Below, piece by piece: positions 1-8,432 of a stretch of DNA of 53,027 nt (position 1 is its first letter; the number at the start of each line of letters is the position of its first letter). Made by a program: the position numbers and the translations under genes. This DNA is from Burkholderiales bacterium (GTDB lineage Bacteria; Pseudomonadota; Gammaproteobacteria; Burkholderiales; Burkholderiaceae_C): contig JAJUGJ010000024.1 of assembly GCA_029268225.1 (NCBI GenBank), positions 1 through 53,027 on the forward strand. The letters run 5' to 3'. The notes under the pieces were generated by a model. That model had not been told where the DNA came from and did no database searches. It was given only the letters and a program-made list of their open reading frames with translations.

Positions 1-20
1 CAGGATCAAACTCTTCAGTT
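1..20 (-). rRNA. 16S rRNA gene, 5' end (partial)
   Basis: Read on the minus strand, the first 20 bases are the conserved start of 16S rRNA, including the AGAGTTTGATCCTG primer site. Only the extreme 5' end is in the window; the rest of the rRNA operon lies beyond base 1. The exact mature 5' end is approximate. Confidence 0.93.
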
Positions 21-126
21 TAATCTCTGTAAACTCGCTCTTAACGGAATTGAAGTGATTTAACGCACTTCTCTTACCGTGAGCATTTGGCCTCTTTCAT
101 CCAAACACCCACGCTTATCGGCTGCT

Positions 127-176
127 AATTTTTAAAGATCAGTCCGCTGTGTCGATCGCGTTTTGTTGTTGCGATC
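127..176 (-). promoter_or_regulatory. rRNA leader antitermination site (boxA with boxB-like stem)
   Basis: Minus-strand bases 141-127 read TGATCTTTAAAAATT, close to the E. coli rrn boxA (TGCTCTTTAACAATT). Just upstream a 6-bp stem, GATCGC (176-171) with GCGATC (159-154), encloses an 11-base loop and fits the boxB position. Together they would recruit the Nus antitermination complex to the pre-16S transcript. Bases between boxA and the 16S start are untranslated leader. Confidence 0.7.
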
Positions 177-189
177 AGCGAAGAATGCA

Positions 190-219
190 ATTATGGCACT
201 GTTTTGGACGAGTGCGCAA
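190..219 (-). promoter_or_regulatory. Probable rRNA operon promoter
   Basis: On the minus strand a -35 box TTGCGC (219-214) and a -10 box CATAAT (195-190) are separated by 18 bases. Directly upstream (about 220-250) the minus strand is rich in T and A runs, as in an UP element. The start of transcription would be near base 183, giving a leader of about 160 bases before 16S rRNA. The remaining bases 250-413 separate this promoter from the divergent rsmE and show no gene. Confidence 0.65.
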
Positions 220-413
220 GTGCTTTTGCAAAAAAGTTGAAAAAGATGCGTTGAAGGGGCGCTGGCTGCGGCTGGAAGCTGTGTCAGGGGGCGGGCTGCA
301 TGGGGGGCGCGGGCGGCGGGTCGATGACCGTGGCCCTGTGGAAGGCATGTACGGGTGCGGGACAATCGGGGCTGGCCCGGGCTGGCTTGGGCAATCTGAC
401 TGATGAGGTGTGT

Positions 414-1181
414 GTGCTGCCGCGTTTTCATATTGAGTCTTTGCCCATGAGCCCCGGGGCGCAGGTGACGCTGCCCGATGGCGCGGCGCGTCATGTACAG
501 GTGCTGCGCATGCAGCCGGGCGATGCGCTGCGTCTGTTTGATGGCCAGGGGCAGGAGTGCCTGGCCACCGTGATGGAAATGGGGCGCAAGTCGGTGACAG
601 TGACCTTGGGCGAGCCTGTGCACGAACCTCGGGAGTTGCCGGTGCGGGTGACGCTGGCGATGGGCATGCCGGCGAATGACCGGATGGATGCGCTGGTAGA
701 GAAAGCGGCGGAGTTGGGGGTCTATGCCATTCAGCCGCTGGTGTGCGCGCGATCGGTGTTGCGACTGGATGGCGAGCGGGCGGCGAAGAAGGTGGCGCAC
801 TGGCAGGCGGTGGCCGTGTCGGCCTGCGAGCAAAGTGGCCGGGCGGTGGTGCCTCAGGTGCATCCCGTGCGGAGCGTGAGCAGTTGGCTGCAATCCGCTG
901 AGGCTGGAACCGAGTTGGAGCCGGTGATGCGTGGGGTGTTGAGTCTGCGAGACGCCGTGTCGGTGCGGCAATGGCTGGCCACAGCGGCGCCGCAGGACGC
1001 GGCCAAGGTCCCGCGCGATTGGTGTTTTCTGAGTGGGCCGGAGGGGGGGCTGAGCGCCGAGGAAGAGGCGCTGGCGTTGTCACTGGGCTGGTCGGCTGTG
1101 AGTCTGGGTCGGCGGGTGCTGCGCGCTGACACGGCGCCACTGGCCATGCTCAGTGTGCTGGGGGCGCAGTTCGAAGGCTGA
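414..1181 (+). CDS. rsmE: 16S rRNA m3U1498 methyltransferase RsmE
   Basis: RsmE uses S-adenosylmethionine to methylate N3 of U1498 in 16S rRNA of the 30S subunit. The product is 255 residues, close to the usual 240-250. It starts with the family's LPRFH segment, has the N-terminal PUA-like barrel, and ends with the SPOUT knot motifs GPEGG (about residues 208-212) and LGRRVLRADTA (about 231-241). An open frame extends upstream to an ATG at 300, but the family N-terminus and a GAGG ribosome site at 404-407 point to the GTG at 414. It is transcribed away from the rRNA operon, fitting a ribosome-maturation role. Confidence 0.92.
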   Translation: MLPRFHIESLPMSPGAQVTLPDGAARHVQVLRMQPGDALRLFDGQGQECLATVMEMGRKSVTVTLGEPVHEPRELPVRVTLAMGMPANDRMDALVEKAAELGVYAIQPLVCARSVLRLDGERAAKKVAHWQAVAVSACEQSGRAVVPQVHPVRSVSSWLQSAEAGTELEPVMRGVLSLRDAVSVRQWLATAAPQDAAKVPRDWCFLSGPEGGLSAEEEALALSLGWSAVSLGRRVLRADTAPLAMLSVLGAQFEG

Positions 1182-1330
1182 ACGCACCTGCTTGAAGATG
1201 CCCGAAGCACCAGACGCGAGCGCACCACATGGCAAAGAGGCCTGCGGCGTGCGCCTACACAGACACAGGGCCCGCGTGTGCCGGCGAGCGCCCGCTTGAT
1301 GCCCAGTGCGTCAAGGGGTGGCTGGGCGAG

Positions 1331-3172
1331 TCAGTCGGCCTGCGAGGGTGGTGACGCCGCGTCCGTCGAAGTGCTCGCGCGAGGCTTGTTGCTGCCAGCG
1401 ACGAGGTCGAAGCGGAACAGGCGGCACTCGATGGGGCCGTTGAACATGACGACACGGCGGCTCTCTTTGAGGCGCATGGCGCTGGGCAGTTTCATGTCCG
1501 GGCTGAGGATCCAGGCGGTCCAGCCGGGGTATTGCTTCTTCCAGTGGGAGGACAGGCGCTGGAAGAAGGTGGCGGCTTCGTCGTCCTGGAATTGCTCGCG
1601 GCCGGCGCGAGACGTGGGCGCGTCGTCACCCATCTCGTCGTCGGCTTCGGAGCGGGCACGGTAGGCGTTGCGCACGGAGCCTTTGGTGTCGATGCGCTCG
1701 CCGTAGGGCGGGTTGAACATGAGCACGCCGCGCTCGCAGGGCACGGGGCGCTGCAGGGCGTCGGCGGTTTTGAACTCGATGTGCTGGCGCACGCCAGCGC
1801 GCTCGGCATTGCGGGTGGCGAAGTCGGTCATGCGGAAAGCGACGTCGCCGGCGTAGATGGGCACGCGAGGCGGGTGCTGGCGGTCGCGGGCGGCTTGCTT
1901 GAGGCGTTGCCAGTCGGCCAGGTGGGCGCGGAAAGGCAAGAGGCGCTCGAAGGCGAAGCGGCGTTGCAGTCCCGGGGCGATGCCGCAGGCGATCTGCGCG
2001 GCTTCGATGGGGATGGTGCCGGCGCCGCAGCAGGGGTCGAGCAAGGCGCCGTCTTCGGGGCGGCCTTGCCAGTCGGCGGCAGCGAGCATGGCGGCGGCCA
2101 GGGTTTCTTTCAGCGGCGCTTCGCCGGTGTCTTCACGCCAGCCGCGCTTGAACAGAGCCTCGCCGGAGGTATCGACGTAGAGGATGGCGTCGAGGTCGTC
2201 AAGGTAGAGGATCAGGCCGAGGTCGGGGAAGCGGGTGTCGACGCTGGGGCGCTCACCGGTGCGTTCGCGCAGATCGTCGCAGACGGCGTCTTTGACGCGC
2301 AGGCCGGCGAAGTTGAGGCTTTGCAGGTGGCTGCGGCGGGAGACGACGTCGACACGCAGGGTGTGCTGCGGGGTGATCCAGTCGGACCAGTTGACCTGCC
2401 GGGCGAGGACGTAGATGTCGTCTTCGTGGCGGTAGACGCGGGAGGCGACGCGCCAGAGTACGCGTTGGGCCAGACGACTCTCGAGGTTGAGGCGCATGGC
2501 GTAGTCACGCAGGGTGTGCTGTCGCTCGGTGGGGGATGCGCTCGCGGGCGCGATCACCTCGATGCCGCCGCGGGATTCGCTGATCTGCGCGGCGTCGCCC
2601 AGGATGCCGCGGGCCTCGGTGGCGAGCAGGGATTCGACGCCGGAGGGGCAGGACAGGTAGAGCGCGCTGGGGCGGTCGGCGGCGAGCACGGGGCGCTGAG
2701 CGAAGTCGCGCGAGTCGGGGCGAGGGCCGGGGCGAGCGGGCGCCGGACGCGAGGAAGCGCCGCGGCCTGCACCGCCGGGTACGGCAGTGGGGCTGCGATC
2801 GTCGCTGGCACGCCAGCCTTCGGGTGCCTGACGCGAAGAGGGGCGACCTGCACTGCTGGAGGGCGTGCCGTAGCGACGCTCGTCGCCGCCATGCCAGGCG
2901 TCAGAGGCCGACCGCGACGCAGGGCGGAAGCCGGGACCGGCGTCAGGGCGGGCCGAGTCGCGTCCATGCGGGTCACGCCCTTGTGATCCACGTGAGCGTG
3001 GGTCACGGCTGGAGGAGGCCTGCCCTGGTGCATCGCTGCCGCGCGCGTCACTCCGCGGCACGTCACTCCCATGGGATGGGCGGGCGGACGACGTCGTGCG
3101 GTCGCGCTCGTCCCCCGAGGGGCGTCCGGTGGCCGAGGAGACGACGGGGCGGCGGGGGGGCTTGATGGGCAT
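1331..3172 (-). CDS. THUMP-domain class I SAM-dependent rRNA methyltransferase (RlmL-like)
   Basis: This is a 613-residue protein of the RlmL/YcbY N-terminal family, which methylates N2 of guanine in 23S rRNA (G2445 in E. coli). After a 170-residue Ser/Arg/Gly/Pro-rich tail that looks disordered, a THUMP domain begins at LYLSC (171). The methyltransferase domain follows with motif I LLDPCCGAGT (377-386) and the catalytic NPPYGER (487-493) of amino-group methylases. The ATG at 3172 was chosen over the frame's upstream ATG at 3307 because the extra residues overlap the DUF599 gene region and look non-coding. The RlmK half found fused in enterobacteria is absent. The exact target base is inferred from family. 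Confidence 0.85.
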   Translation of the reverse strand: MPIKPPRRPVVSSATGRPSGDERDRTTSSARPSHGSDVPRSDARGSDAPGQASSSRDPRSRGSQGRDPHGRDSARPDAGPGFRPASRSASDAWHGGDERRYGTPSSSAGRPSSRQAPEGWRASDDRSPTAVPGGAGRGASSRPAPARPGPRPDSRDFAQRPVLAADRPSALYLSCPSGVESLLATEARGILGDAAQISESRGGIEVIAPASASPTERQHTLRDYAMRLNLESRLAQRVLWRVASRVYRHEDDIYVLARQVNWSDWITPQHTLRVDVVSRRSHLQSLNFAGLRVKDAVCDDLRERTGERPSVDTRFPDLGLILYLDDLDAILYVDTSGEALFKRGWREDTGEAPLKETLAAAMLAAADWQGRPEDGALLDPCCGAGTIPIEAAQIACGIAPGLQRRFAFERLLPFRAHLADWQRLKQAARDRQHPPRVPIYAGDVAFRMTDFATRNAERAGVRQHIEFKTADALQRPVPCERGVLMFNPPYGERIDTKGSVRNAYRARSEADDEMGDDAPTSRAGREQFQDDEAATFFQRLSSHWKKQYPGWTAWILSPDMKLPSAMRLKESRRVVMFNGPIECRLFRFDLVAGSNKPRASTSTDAASPPSQAD

Positions 3173-3201
3173 GATGGATCGCAATACAGAAAGGTACGTG
3201 G

Positions 3202-3912
3202 TCAGGGGCGCAGGATGGCCAGCACGTCGGAGCGGAATTCTCGCCGATACAGGATCCAGAGGACCGCCAGGGTGCCGAGGGCAAAGGCGACCGGAGAGAC
3301 CAGCCAAGCGATAACCGCAAAGGACATGTAGTAGGCCCGCAGGCCGTCGGCGAAGCTTTCGGCGGCCATGCCCATGAGCTTGCCGGCGCGGTCGCCAAAC
3401 TCCTGACGGTCGGCCTCGCCTTGGTTGAACACATCCACGTTGGGCGCCGCACCGACCAGGATCGCGCCGAAGGAGTAGACGCGCATGGACCAGGTGAAGC
3501 GGAAGAAGGCGTAGATGAAGACGGCCAGCAGAACGATCAGCTTGATGTCGAGAACCTGCATGGAGGTGCGGACGGCAAAAGGCAGGTCGCTGACGAATTC
3601 ACTGGCCTTTTCGGTGGTGCCGAGCACGGCGAGCAAGCCGCCGAGCACCAGGATGGTGGTGGAGGCCCAGAAGCCAGGACTGCTGGCGAGGTTCTGCGTG
3701 ATGGCGGCATCGACCACGCGCTGGTCACGGTGGGTGACCTGGATCATCCACAGGCGACGGTAGTGATTGGTGCTGGACAGCAGGGTGCTTTCAACGCGGG
3801 CACGGCGGCTGGCGAACTGGGCATAGCCGATCCAGCCGAACACGAACAGGGCCAAGGCGGCCCAGTCCTGCCAGGGCAAGAGGTCGACAAGGTCTTGGAG
3901 GCGGTAAAGCAT
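3202..3912 (-). CDS. DUF599 family membrane protein
   Basis: A 236-residue inner-membrane protein matching the DUF599 family, whose function is unknown. Four hydrophobic segments are visible: near residues 15-30, 85-100, 120-140 and 195-220, with a soluble loop holding the conserved RLWMIQVTHRDQRVVDAAI stretch. The ATG at 3912 was chosen because the family begins with a short cytoplasmic lead before the first membrane segment. It sits between rpoN and the THUMP methyltransferase on the same strand, separated from the latter by 29 bases. Nothing in its neighbours points firmly to a role. Confidence 0.8.
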   Translation of the reverse strand: MLYRLQDLVDLLPWQDWAALALFVFGWIGYAQFASRRARVESTLLSSTNHYRRLWMIQVTHRDQRVVDAAITQNLASSPGFWASTTILVLGGLLAVLGTTEKASEFVSDLPFAVRTSMQVLDIKLIVLLAVFIYAFFRFTWSMRVYSFGAILVGAAPNVDVFNQGEADRQEFGDRAGKLMGMAAESFADGLRAYYMSFAVIAWLVSPVAFALGTLAVLWILYRREFRSDVLAILRP

Positions 3913-3997
3913 GGTCAATGAATCAGGGGCCGTTGCGGCGCGGGACAGGATCGCGACAGCGAAGCGCCCGGCCTGCGCCCCCACCCATCACGTGCAC

Positions 3998-5536
3998 TCA
4001 CAAGGCCTTGCGCAGGTTCGCAGACGCGATCTTGAGGGCTTCGCGGTATTTGGCGACGGTGCGGCGGGCGACCTGGATGCCTTGCTCTTCCAGCATGCTG
4101 GACAAGGCGCTGTCTGACAAGGGCTTCTTGGGGTCTTCGGCCGCGACCAGCTGTTTGATGAGGGCGCGCACCGCGGTGCTGGAGGCGTTACCACCGGCTT
4201 CGGTGTTGAGCGAGGAGCCGAAGAAATACTTGAGTTCGAACGTGCCAAACGGCGTGTTCATGTACTTGGCCGTGGTCACGCGCGAGATGGTGGACTCGTG
4301 CAGCCCGAGTTCGTCGGCGATTTCGCGCAGGACCAGGGGCTTCATGGCGATTTCGCCATGGGTGAAGAAGTTCTTTTGCCGATCGACGATGGCCTGCGAG
4401 ACACGCAAGATGGTGTCGAAGCGCTGCATGATGTTCTTGACGAACCAGCGGGCCTCTTGCAGGCGGGCATTGAGGTTGGCGTGACCTTCGCTGGCCGTGC
4501 TGCCGCGTGCGCCCCGGCTGGAGCGCAAGGCCTGCGCGTAGTAGTCGTTGATGCGCAGCTTGGGCATGACGTCCGGGTTGAGGACGACTTTCCAGCCGCG
4601 GCCGGACTTCTGGACGATGACGTCCGGGATGATGATGTTGGCCTCGGCGCGGGTGAAGGCCCGGCCGGGTTTGGGCTCGAGCGAGACGATGAGGCTTTGC
4701 GCGTCTTTCAGCAGCGCCTCGTCGGCGCCGGTGGCGGCCATGAGCTTCTTGAAGTCGCGACGGGCCAGCAACTCAAGATGCTCGCGGCAGATGGCCATGG
4801 CGACCTCGCGAGCGGGCTCGGCGGGCAGACCGCGCAGTTGCAGCAGCAGGCACTCGGAGAGGTTGCGCGCGCCCACGCCCACCGGCTCCAGGCTTTGCAG
4901 CCAGCCCAGTGCGCAGCGCAAGCGCGACATCAGTTCGTCGAGGGTGTCTTCGTCCGGCTCGTCGGGCAGCAGGCTGGCGGCGATCTCTTCGAGCGTGTCG
5001 GCGAGGTAGCCGTCCTCGTTGAGGGACTCGATGAGCATGTCGACAGCGGCCATGTCCTCATCGCTCAAGCGGGTGCCCAGCAGTTGCTGACGCAGGTGCT
5101 CTTGCAGGGTGATGGACAAGCTGTTGCGCTCAAGCGGGTCGGTGTCGTCGTCGCCCTGGCTTTGGCGGGCCGGGCTTTCGCTGATGCCGTCGAAGTCGTC
5201 GCGCTCGGTGCCGTTTTCCCAGTCCTCGCGCTCGGTGGTGCCCAGTTCGGCGGTGTCGATGCCGCTGGTGTCGGCCTCGGCGGGCGCGCTGTCACGTTCG
5301 GCGCCGGCGTCTTCGCTGCTGTTGCGCTCGTTGCGCTGGCGTTCGAACTCCAGTGAGGCCGCGGTCTCGATGGGCGAGTAATCGTCCTCAGGCTCCAGGA
5401 AGGGATTTTGTTCGAGCATCTGCTCGATTTCCTGGTGCAGTTCGAGGGTGGACAGCTGCAGGAGCCGGATGGACTGCTGCAGCTGAGGGGTCAGCGCCAG
5501 GTGTTGCGAAAGCCGAAACTGCAGGGAGGGCTTCAT
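3998..5536 (-). CDS. rpoN: RNA polymerase sigma-54 factor
   Basis: Sigma-54 directs core RNA polymerase to -24/-12 promoters and needs an ATPase activator to open DNA. The 512-residue product has the Gln/Leu-rich region I (SLQFRLSQHLALTPQLQQS, residues 3-21), a long very acidic region II (about 50-130), the core-binding domain, the helix-turn-helix around ESTISRV and the C-terminal RpoN box ARRTVAKYRE. All landmarks are intact. It lies directly downstream of lptB, as in many proteobacteria, but the usual downstream hpf/ptsN-type genes are not here; a DUF599 gene follows instead. Confidence 0.96.
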   Translation of the reverse strand: MKPSLQFRLSQHLALTPQLQQSIRLLQLSTLELHQEIEQMLEQNPFLEPEDDYSPIETAASLEFERQRNERNSSEDAGAERDSAPAEADTSGIDTAELGTTEREDWENGTERDDFDGISESPARQSQGDDDTDPLERNSLSITLQEHLRQQLLGTRLSDEDMAAVDMLIESLNEDGYLADTLEEIAASLLPDEPDEDTLDELMSRLRCALGWLQSLEPVGVGARNLSECLLLQLRGLPAEPAREVAMAICREHLELLARRDFKKLMAATGADEALLKDAQSLIVSLEPKPGRAFTRAEANIIIPDVIVQKSGRGWKVVLNPDVMPKLRINDYYAQALRSSRGARGSTASEGHANLNARLQEARWFVKNIMQRFDTILRVSQAIVDRQKNFFTHGEIAMKPLVLREIADELGLHESTISRVTTAKYMNTPFGTFELKYFFGSSLNTEAGGNASSTAVRALIKQLVAAEDPKKPLSDSALSSMLEEQGIQVARRTVAKYREALKIASANLRKAL

Positions 5537-5549
5537 GGGCGCCGGTCAC

Positions 5550-6317
5550 TCACATGCGGAAGTGCTCGCCGAGATAGACCTTGCGGACCTCGGCGTTGTG
5601 CACGATGTCAGCCGGGCTGCCTTCGGCCAGGACGCTGCCTTCACTGATGATGTAGGCGCGGTCGCAGATGCCCAGCGTTTCGCGGACGTTGTGGTCGGTG
5701 ATGAGCACACCGATGCCGCGCGCCTTGAGGAAGCTGATGATGCGCTGGATCTCGATGACGGCGATGGGATCGACGCCCGCAAAGGGCTCGTCGAGCAGGA
5801 TGAAGCGCGGCTGGGTGGCGAGGGCGCGGGCAATTTCGACGCGGCGGCGCTCGCCGCCCGAGAGGGACAGCGCAGGGTTGGTGCGCAGCTTCTCGATGCT
5901 GAGTTCGTGCAGCAGGCCGTCAAGGCGCTCCTGGATCACGTCTTTGCTCAGGCGCTTGCCGCGCTCGTCCACCTGCAACTCCAGCACCGCGCGGATGTTC
6001 TCCTCGACATTGAGCTGGCGGAAGATGGACGCTTCCTGCGGCAGGTAGCTCAGGCCCAAGCGCGCGCGCTGGTGGATCGGCAGGCGCTCAACGCGCTGGC
6101 CGTCGATGGTGATCTCGCCAGCATCGGCGGGCACCAGGCCCACGATCATGTAGAAGCTGGTGGTTTTGCCGGCCCCGTTGGGCCCCAGCAGGCCGACGAC
6201 CTCACCGGCGGCCACGGCCACATGCACATCGTGCACCACGGTGCGGGCACCGTAGCGCTTTTTGAGGCGCTCGGCGCGGAGTTCACTGCGAGGAGATGTG
6301 ACCGACGAGGCGCTCAT
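5550..6317 (-). CDS. lptB: LPS export ABC transporter ATPase LptB
   Basis: LptB is the cytoplasmic ATPase that, with LptF/LptG, drives lipopolysaccharide extraction from the inner membrane. The 255-residue protein has Walker [11 protein letters not shown] (near 45), Q-loop YLPQEASIF, signature LSGGERRR and Walker [12 protein letters not shown], followed by the switch His in LITDHNV. Its start overlaps the lptA stop (TGATG), so the two are translationally coupled. rpoN follows after 13 bases, making one transcription unit. Confidence 0.96.
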   Translation of the reverse strand: MSASSVTSPRSELRAERLKKRYGARTVVHDVHVAVAAGEVVGLLGPNGAGKTTSFYMIVGLVPADAGEITIDGQRVERLPIHQRARLGLSYLPQEASIFRQLNVEENIRAVLELQVDERGKRLSKDVIQERLDGLLHELSIEKLRTNPALSLSGGERRRVEIARALATQPRFILLDEPFAGVDPIAVIEIQRIISFLKARGIGVLITDHNVRETLGICDRAYIISEGSVLAEGSPADIVHNAEVRKVYLGEHFRM

Positions 6318-6922
6318 CAGCGGGTGCCTTCGGTGCTGGATCCCTCAGGCGTGGTGCGAGGGGTGATCACCCCCCGGACACGGCCGGTGGCGCCGCCACT
6401 GCTGCCCCCACCAACGACCTGGAAGACCGAGGTCTTGTTGTCGTACACGATGACGGGGCCGCTGACCTGATCGTTGATGGTGTTGCCCTGCAGGCGGCGC
6501 ATGATGGCGCGCGAGGTGAAACGCACGATCTCGGTCTTGCCGTCGTAGACGATGCGCTCGGCTTCGCCTTCGATGGACTCGTCCACCCCGTCACGCTTTT
6601 GGCGGAAGAAGGCGCGCCCCCCGGGGCCACCGATGGCGGTCGCCGTCTGGGTGCCGTCGGGGTTCTGACGCACTTCCACGCGATCGGCGCGAACCACCAT
6701 GGTGCCCTTGGTGATCTCGACGTTGCCGCTCAAGATGTTGAGGCGCTGGTTGTCTTCCACCCGCGCTGCGTCGGCAGCAAAGTGAAGCGGCTGAAAACGG
6801 TCCGCCTTCTCTGCCTTGGCCGGGGCAGACCACAGGGTCGCCAACCCCAGCGCCAGCGCGCCCGTGAGGCGTGCAAAGCGGGGCGACAGAGAGTGGGAAA
6901 ACAGGTTCGTCATCATCGGCAT
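6317..6922 (-). CDS. lptA: LPS periplasmic bridge protein LptA
   Basis: LptA forms the periplasmic beta-jellyroll bridge that carries LPS from LptC to the outer-membrane LptD/E. The 201-residue product starts with a Sec signal peptide (hydrophobic [13 protein letters not shown], ending near APAKA) followed by the OstA-like fold with repeated motifs such as [15 protein letters not shown]. The tail after residue 170 is Gly/Ser/Thr-rich and looks disordered. The ATG at 6922 is preferred, but ATG codons at 6916 and 6913 are in frame and no strong ribosome site separates them. lptC and kdsC/kdsD are not upstream; dsbA is. Confidence 0.88.
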   Translation of the reverse strand: MPMMTNLFSHSLSPRFARLTGALALGLATLWSAPAKAEKADRFQPLHFAADAARVEDNQRLNILSGNVEITKGTMVVRADRVEVRQNPDGTQTATAIGGPGGRAFFRQKRDGVDESIEGEAERIVYDGKTEIVRFTSRAIMRRLQGNTINDQVSGPVIVYDNKTSVFQVVGGGSSGGATGRVRGVITPRTTPEGSSTEGTR

Positions 6923-6954
6923 GGAATTTGCAATGATTTTAGCCACGAACCATG

Positions 6955-6983
6955 GGGAAATCGCGCCAGTGACGCGATTTCCC
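6955..6983 (-). terminator. Perfect 11-bp inverted repeat between dsbA and lptA
   Basis: GGGAAATCGCG (6955-6965) and CGCGATTTCCC (6973-6983) pair perfectly around a 7-base loop. It lies 26 bases after the dsbA stop and about 33 bases before the lptA start on the same strand. There is no U run, so it may be a weak terminator for dsbA, a processing site, or an operator for lptA. Confidence 0.4.
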
Positions 6984-7008
6984 TGCGCCTGCGCGCTCCG
7001 GAACTGCC

Positions 7009-7659
7009 TCAGCGTCCCTTTCGGGCCGCGTTGATCAGGAAGTTGGTGGTCGCCAGGGTGCGTTCGTGGTTGCCGTTGAGCGACACCGAGGTGAAATAGC
7101 GCCCTGCGATGCCCAGGGTGGGCACACCGTCGATCTTGTAGGCCTCGGCCAGGCTGCGGGCCTGCTTGCACTTGGTCTGCACCGCAAAGGAGTTGAACAT
7201 GGCCATGAACTTGGCTTGGTCGACCCCATGGCGAGCAACGAAAGCGGCGATGGCTTCGGGCTTGTCCAGCGGTTGTCCCTCGGCGTGGATGGCACGGAAG
7301 ACCTTGGGATGCAAGCTGGACACCAGGCCCATCGCCTCCAGCGCGTAAAACAGGCGCTGGTGGTTGCCGAAGGGGTTCTCACGGAAGGCCACCGGCACGC
7401 GTCGGAACACGACATCGGCGGGCAGTTTCTCGGCCCAGGCGGCCAGCGACGGCTCGAAGTTGTAGCAGTGGTTGCAGCCGTACCAGAAGAACTCGACGAC
7501 CTCGACCTTGCCAGCAGGGGCCGACACCGGCGCTGCCTGAGGCAGGCGCACGTAATGGGTGCCTTCCACCGGACCGCCCTGGGCCACGGCCAGGCCAGGC
7601 AAGCCGGCGCTCAAACCCAGTGCGCCCAGGGTGTGGATCGAAAACTCGCGGCGATTCAT
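7009..7659 (-). CDS. dsbA: Thiol:disulfide interchange protein DsbA
   Basis: DsbA introduces disulfides into exported proteins in the periplasm and is re-oxidised by DsbB. The 216-residue protein has an N-terminal signal with RREF and a hydrophobic core, resembling a weak twin-arginine signal. The thioredoxin fold carries CNHC at residues 62-65 in the setting FFWYGCNHC, and the cis-proline loop GVPT (Pro180). Most DsbA proteins have CPHC, so the Asn at the second position is unusual and could shift the redox potential. A second Cys pair is absent except Cys164. It sits between a SPOR gene and lptA on the same strand. Confidence 0.9.
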   Translation of the reverse strand: MNRREFSIHTLGALGLSAGLPGLAVAQGGPVEGTHYVRLPQAAPVSAPAGKVEVVEFFWYGCNHCYNFEPSLAAWAEKLPADVVFRRVPVAFRENPFGNHQRLFYALEAMGLVSSLHPKVFRAIHAEGQPLDKPEAIAAFVARHGVDQAKFMAMFNSFAVQTKCKQARSLAEAYKIDGVPTLGIAGRYFTSVSLNGNHERTLATTNFLINAARKGR

Positions 7660-7718
7660 CTAGCGTCCTTTCTGTTGGGCGCGAACGCCCAGACCTTCCA
7701 CGGGGCCGTGGCCCCAGC

Positions 7719-8399
7719 TTACTTCTGGATGCGCACCAGGGCGGACTCCACCCCGGCGCCTTGCAGCTTGATGCGCACTTCTTCGGCGGCATCCTTTTGC
7801 GCGTAGGGCCCCAGGCGCACCCGGAACATCGTGCGGCCATTGACCTCGCGCTCCTGGATGCGGGACTCCAAGCCCATGATGGCCAGTTTGGCACGTTGCT
7901 GTTCGGCTTCGGCCTGGCTGGCATAGGCACCGGCCTGCACCTGGTAGCTCAACGCATCAGAGGCGGGCGCGGTGGACACGGGCGCCGCACCGGACAGGAT
8001 GGCTGCCGGATTGCGCGCGCTGGAGGCGGGCGCGCTGGCCGCCTTGGCCGCCGCCGGCTTGGAGGCCGTTGCGGCAGGCGCCGACGCCGGCTCAGCAGAC
8101 ACCACCGGGGCTTCGGTCGGCTCGGCCGACGAAGCCGAGGACGGGGCCGAGGCTGCTGGCACCGCACGCGGCTTGGCGGGGTTCTTGCCGTACAGCGGGC
8201 TGTTGGGGTCCCAGCTCTTGTTGTGCTCCATCTCGGCAGCGTCCTGCTCGGGGGTGCGTTGCGGCACCTTGTCGATGAAAGGCAGCGGCACCTTGGTGAT
8301 GTAGACGGCCACCCCCAGCGCCAGCGCCAGCCCGATCAACAGACCGACGATCATGCCGAGGAAAAAACCGCCGCGCTGCGCGGCACGTGGAGTGGTCAT
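7719..8399 (-). CDS. SPOR-domain, FtsN-like cell-division protein
   Basis: A 226-residue single-pass protein. A membrane segment spans residues 11-34, followed by an Ala/Ser/Pro-rich linker (about 60-150) and a C-terminal SPOR domain (151-226) beginning SYQVQAGAYAS. SPOR domains bind denuded peptidoglycan at the septum; this architecture is that of FtsN and related division proteins. Start at 8399 is supported by an AGAGAGGA ribosome site; an upstream in-frame ATG (8423) would overlap the argS stop region. It follows argS closely, a common argS-SPOR-dsbA order in betaproteobacteria. Confidence 0.88.
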   Translation of the reverse strand: MTTPRAAQRGGFFLGMIVGLLIGLALALGVAVYITKVPLPFIDKVPQRTPEQDAAEMEHNKSWDPNSPLYGKNPAKPRAVPAASAPSSASSAEPTEAPVVSAEPASAPAATASKPAAAKAASAPASSARNPAAILSGAAPVSTAPASDALSYQVQAGAYASQAEAEQQRAKLAIMGLESRIQEREVNGRTMFRVRLGPYAQKDAAEEVRIKLQGAGVESALVRIQK

Positions 8400-8432
8400 G
8401 GACTGGGATCCTCTCTGGGTCACCGGGGTGAT

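Noticed and set aside
149..403. 84-residue plus-strand frame before rsmE
   Set aside because: Lies over the rRNA promoter region, has no ribosome site and no family character.
132..971. Minus-strand frame over the rRNA leader and rsmE
   Set aside because: His/Pro/Arg-rich and covers the rRNA promoter and boxA, which cannot be coding in this sense.
1182..1330. Search for a terminator between convergent rsmE and the THUMP gene
   Set aside because: No stem with a U run found in these 149 bases.
6936..6941. TAAAAT as -10 box of an lptA promoter (minus)
   Set aside because: No acceptable -35 at 16-18 bases; left as unproven.
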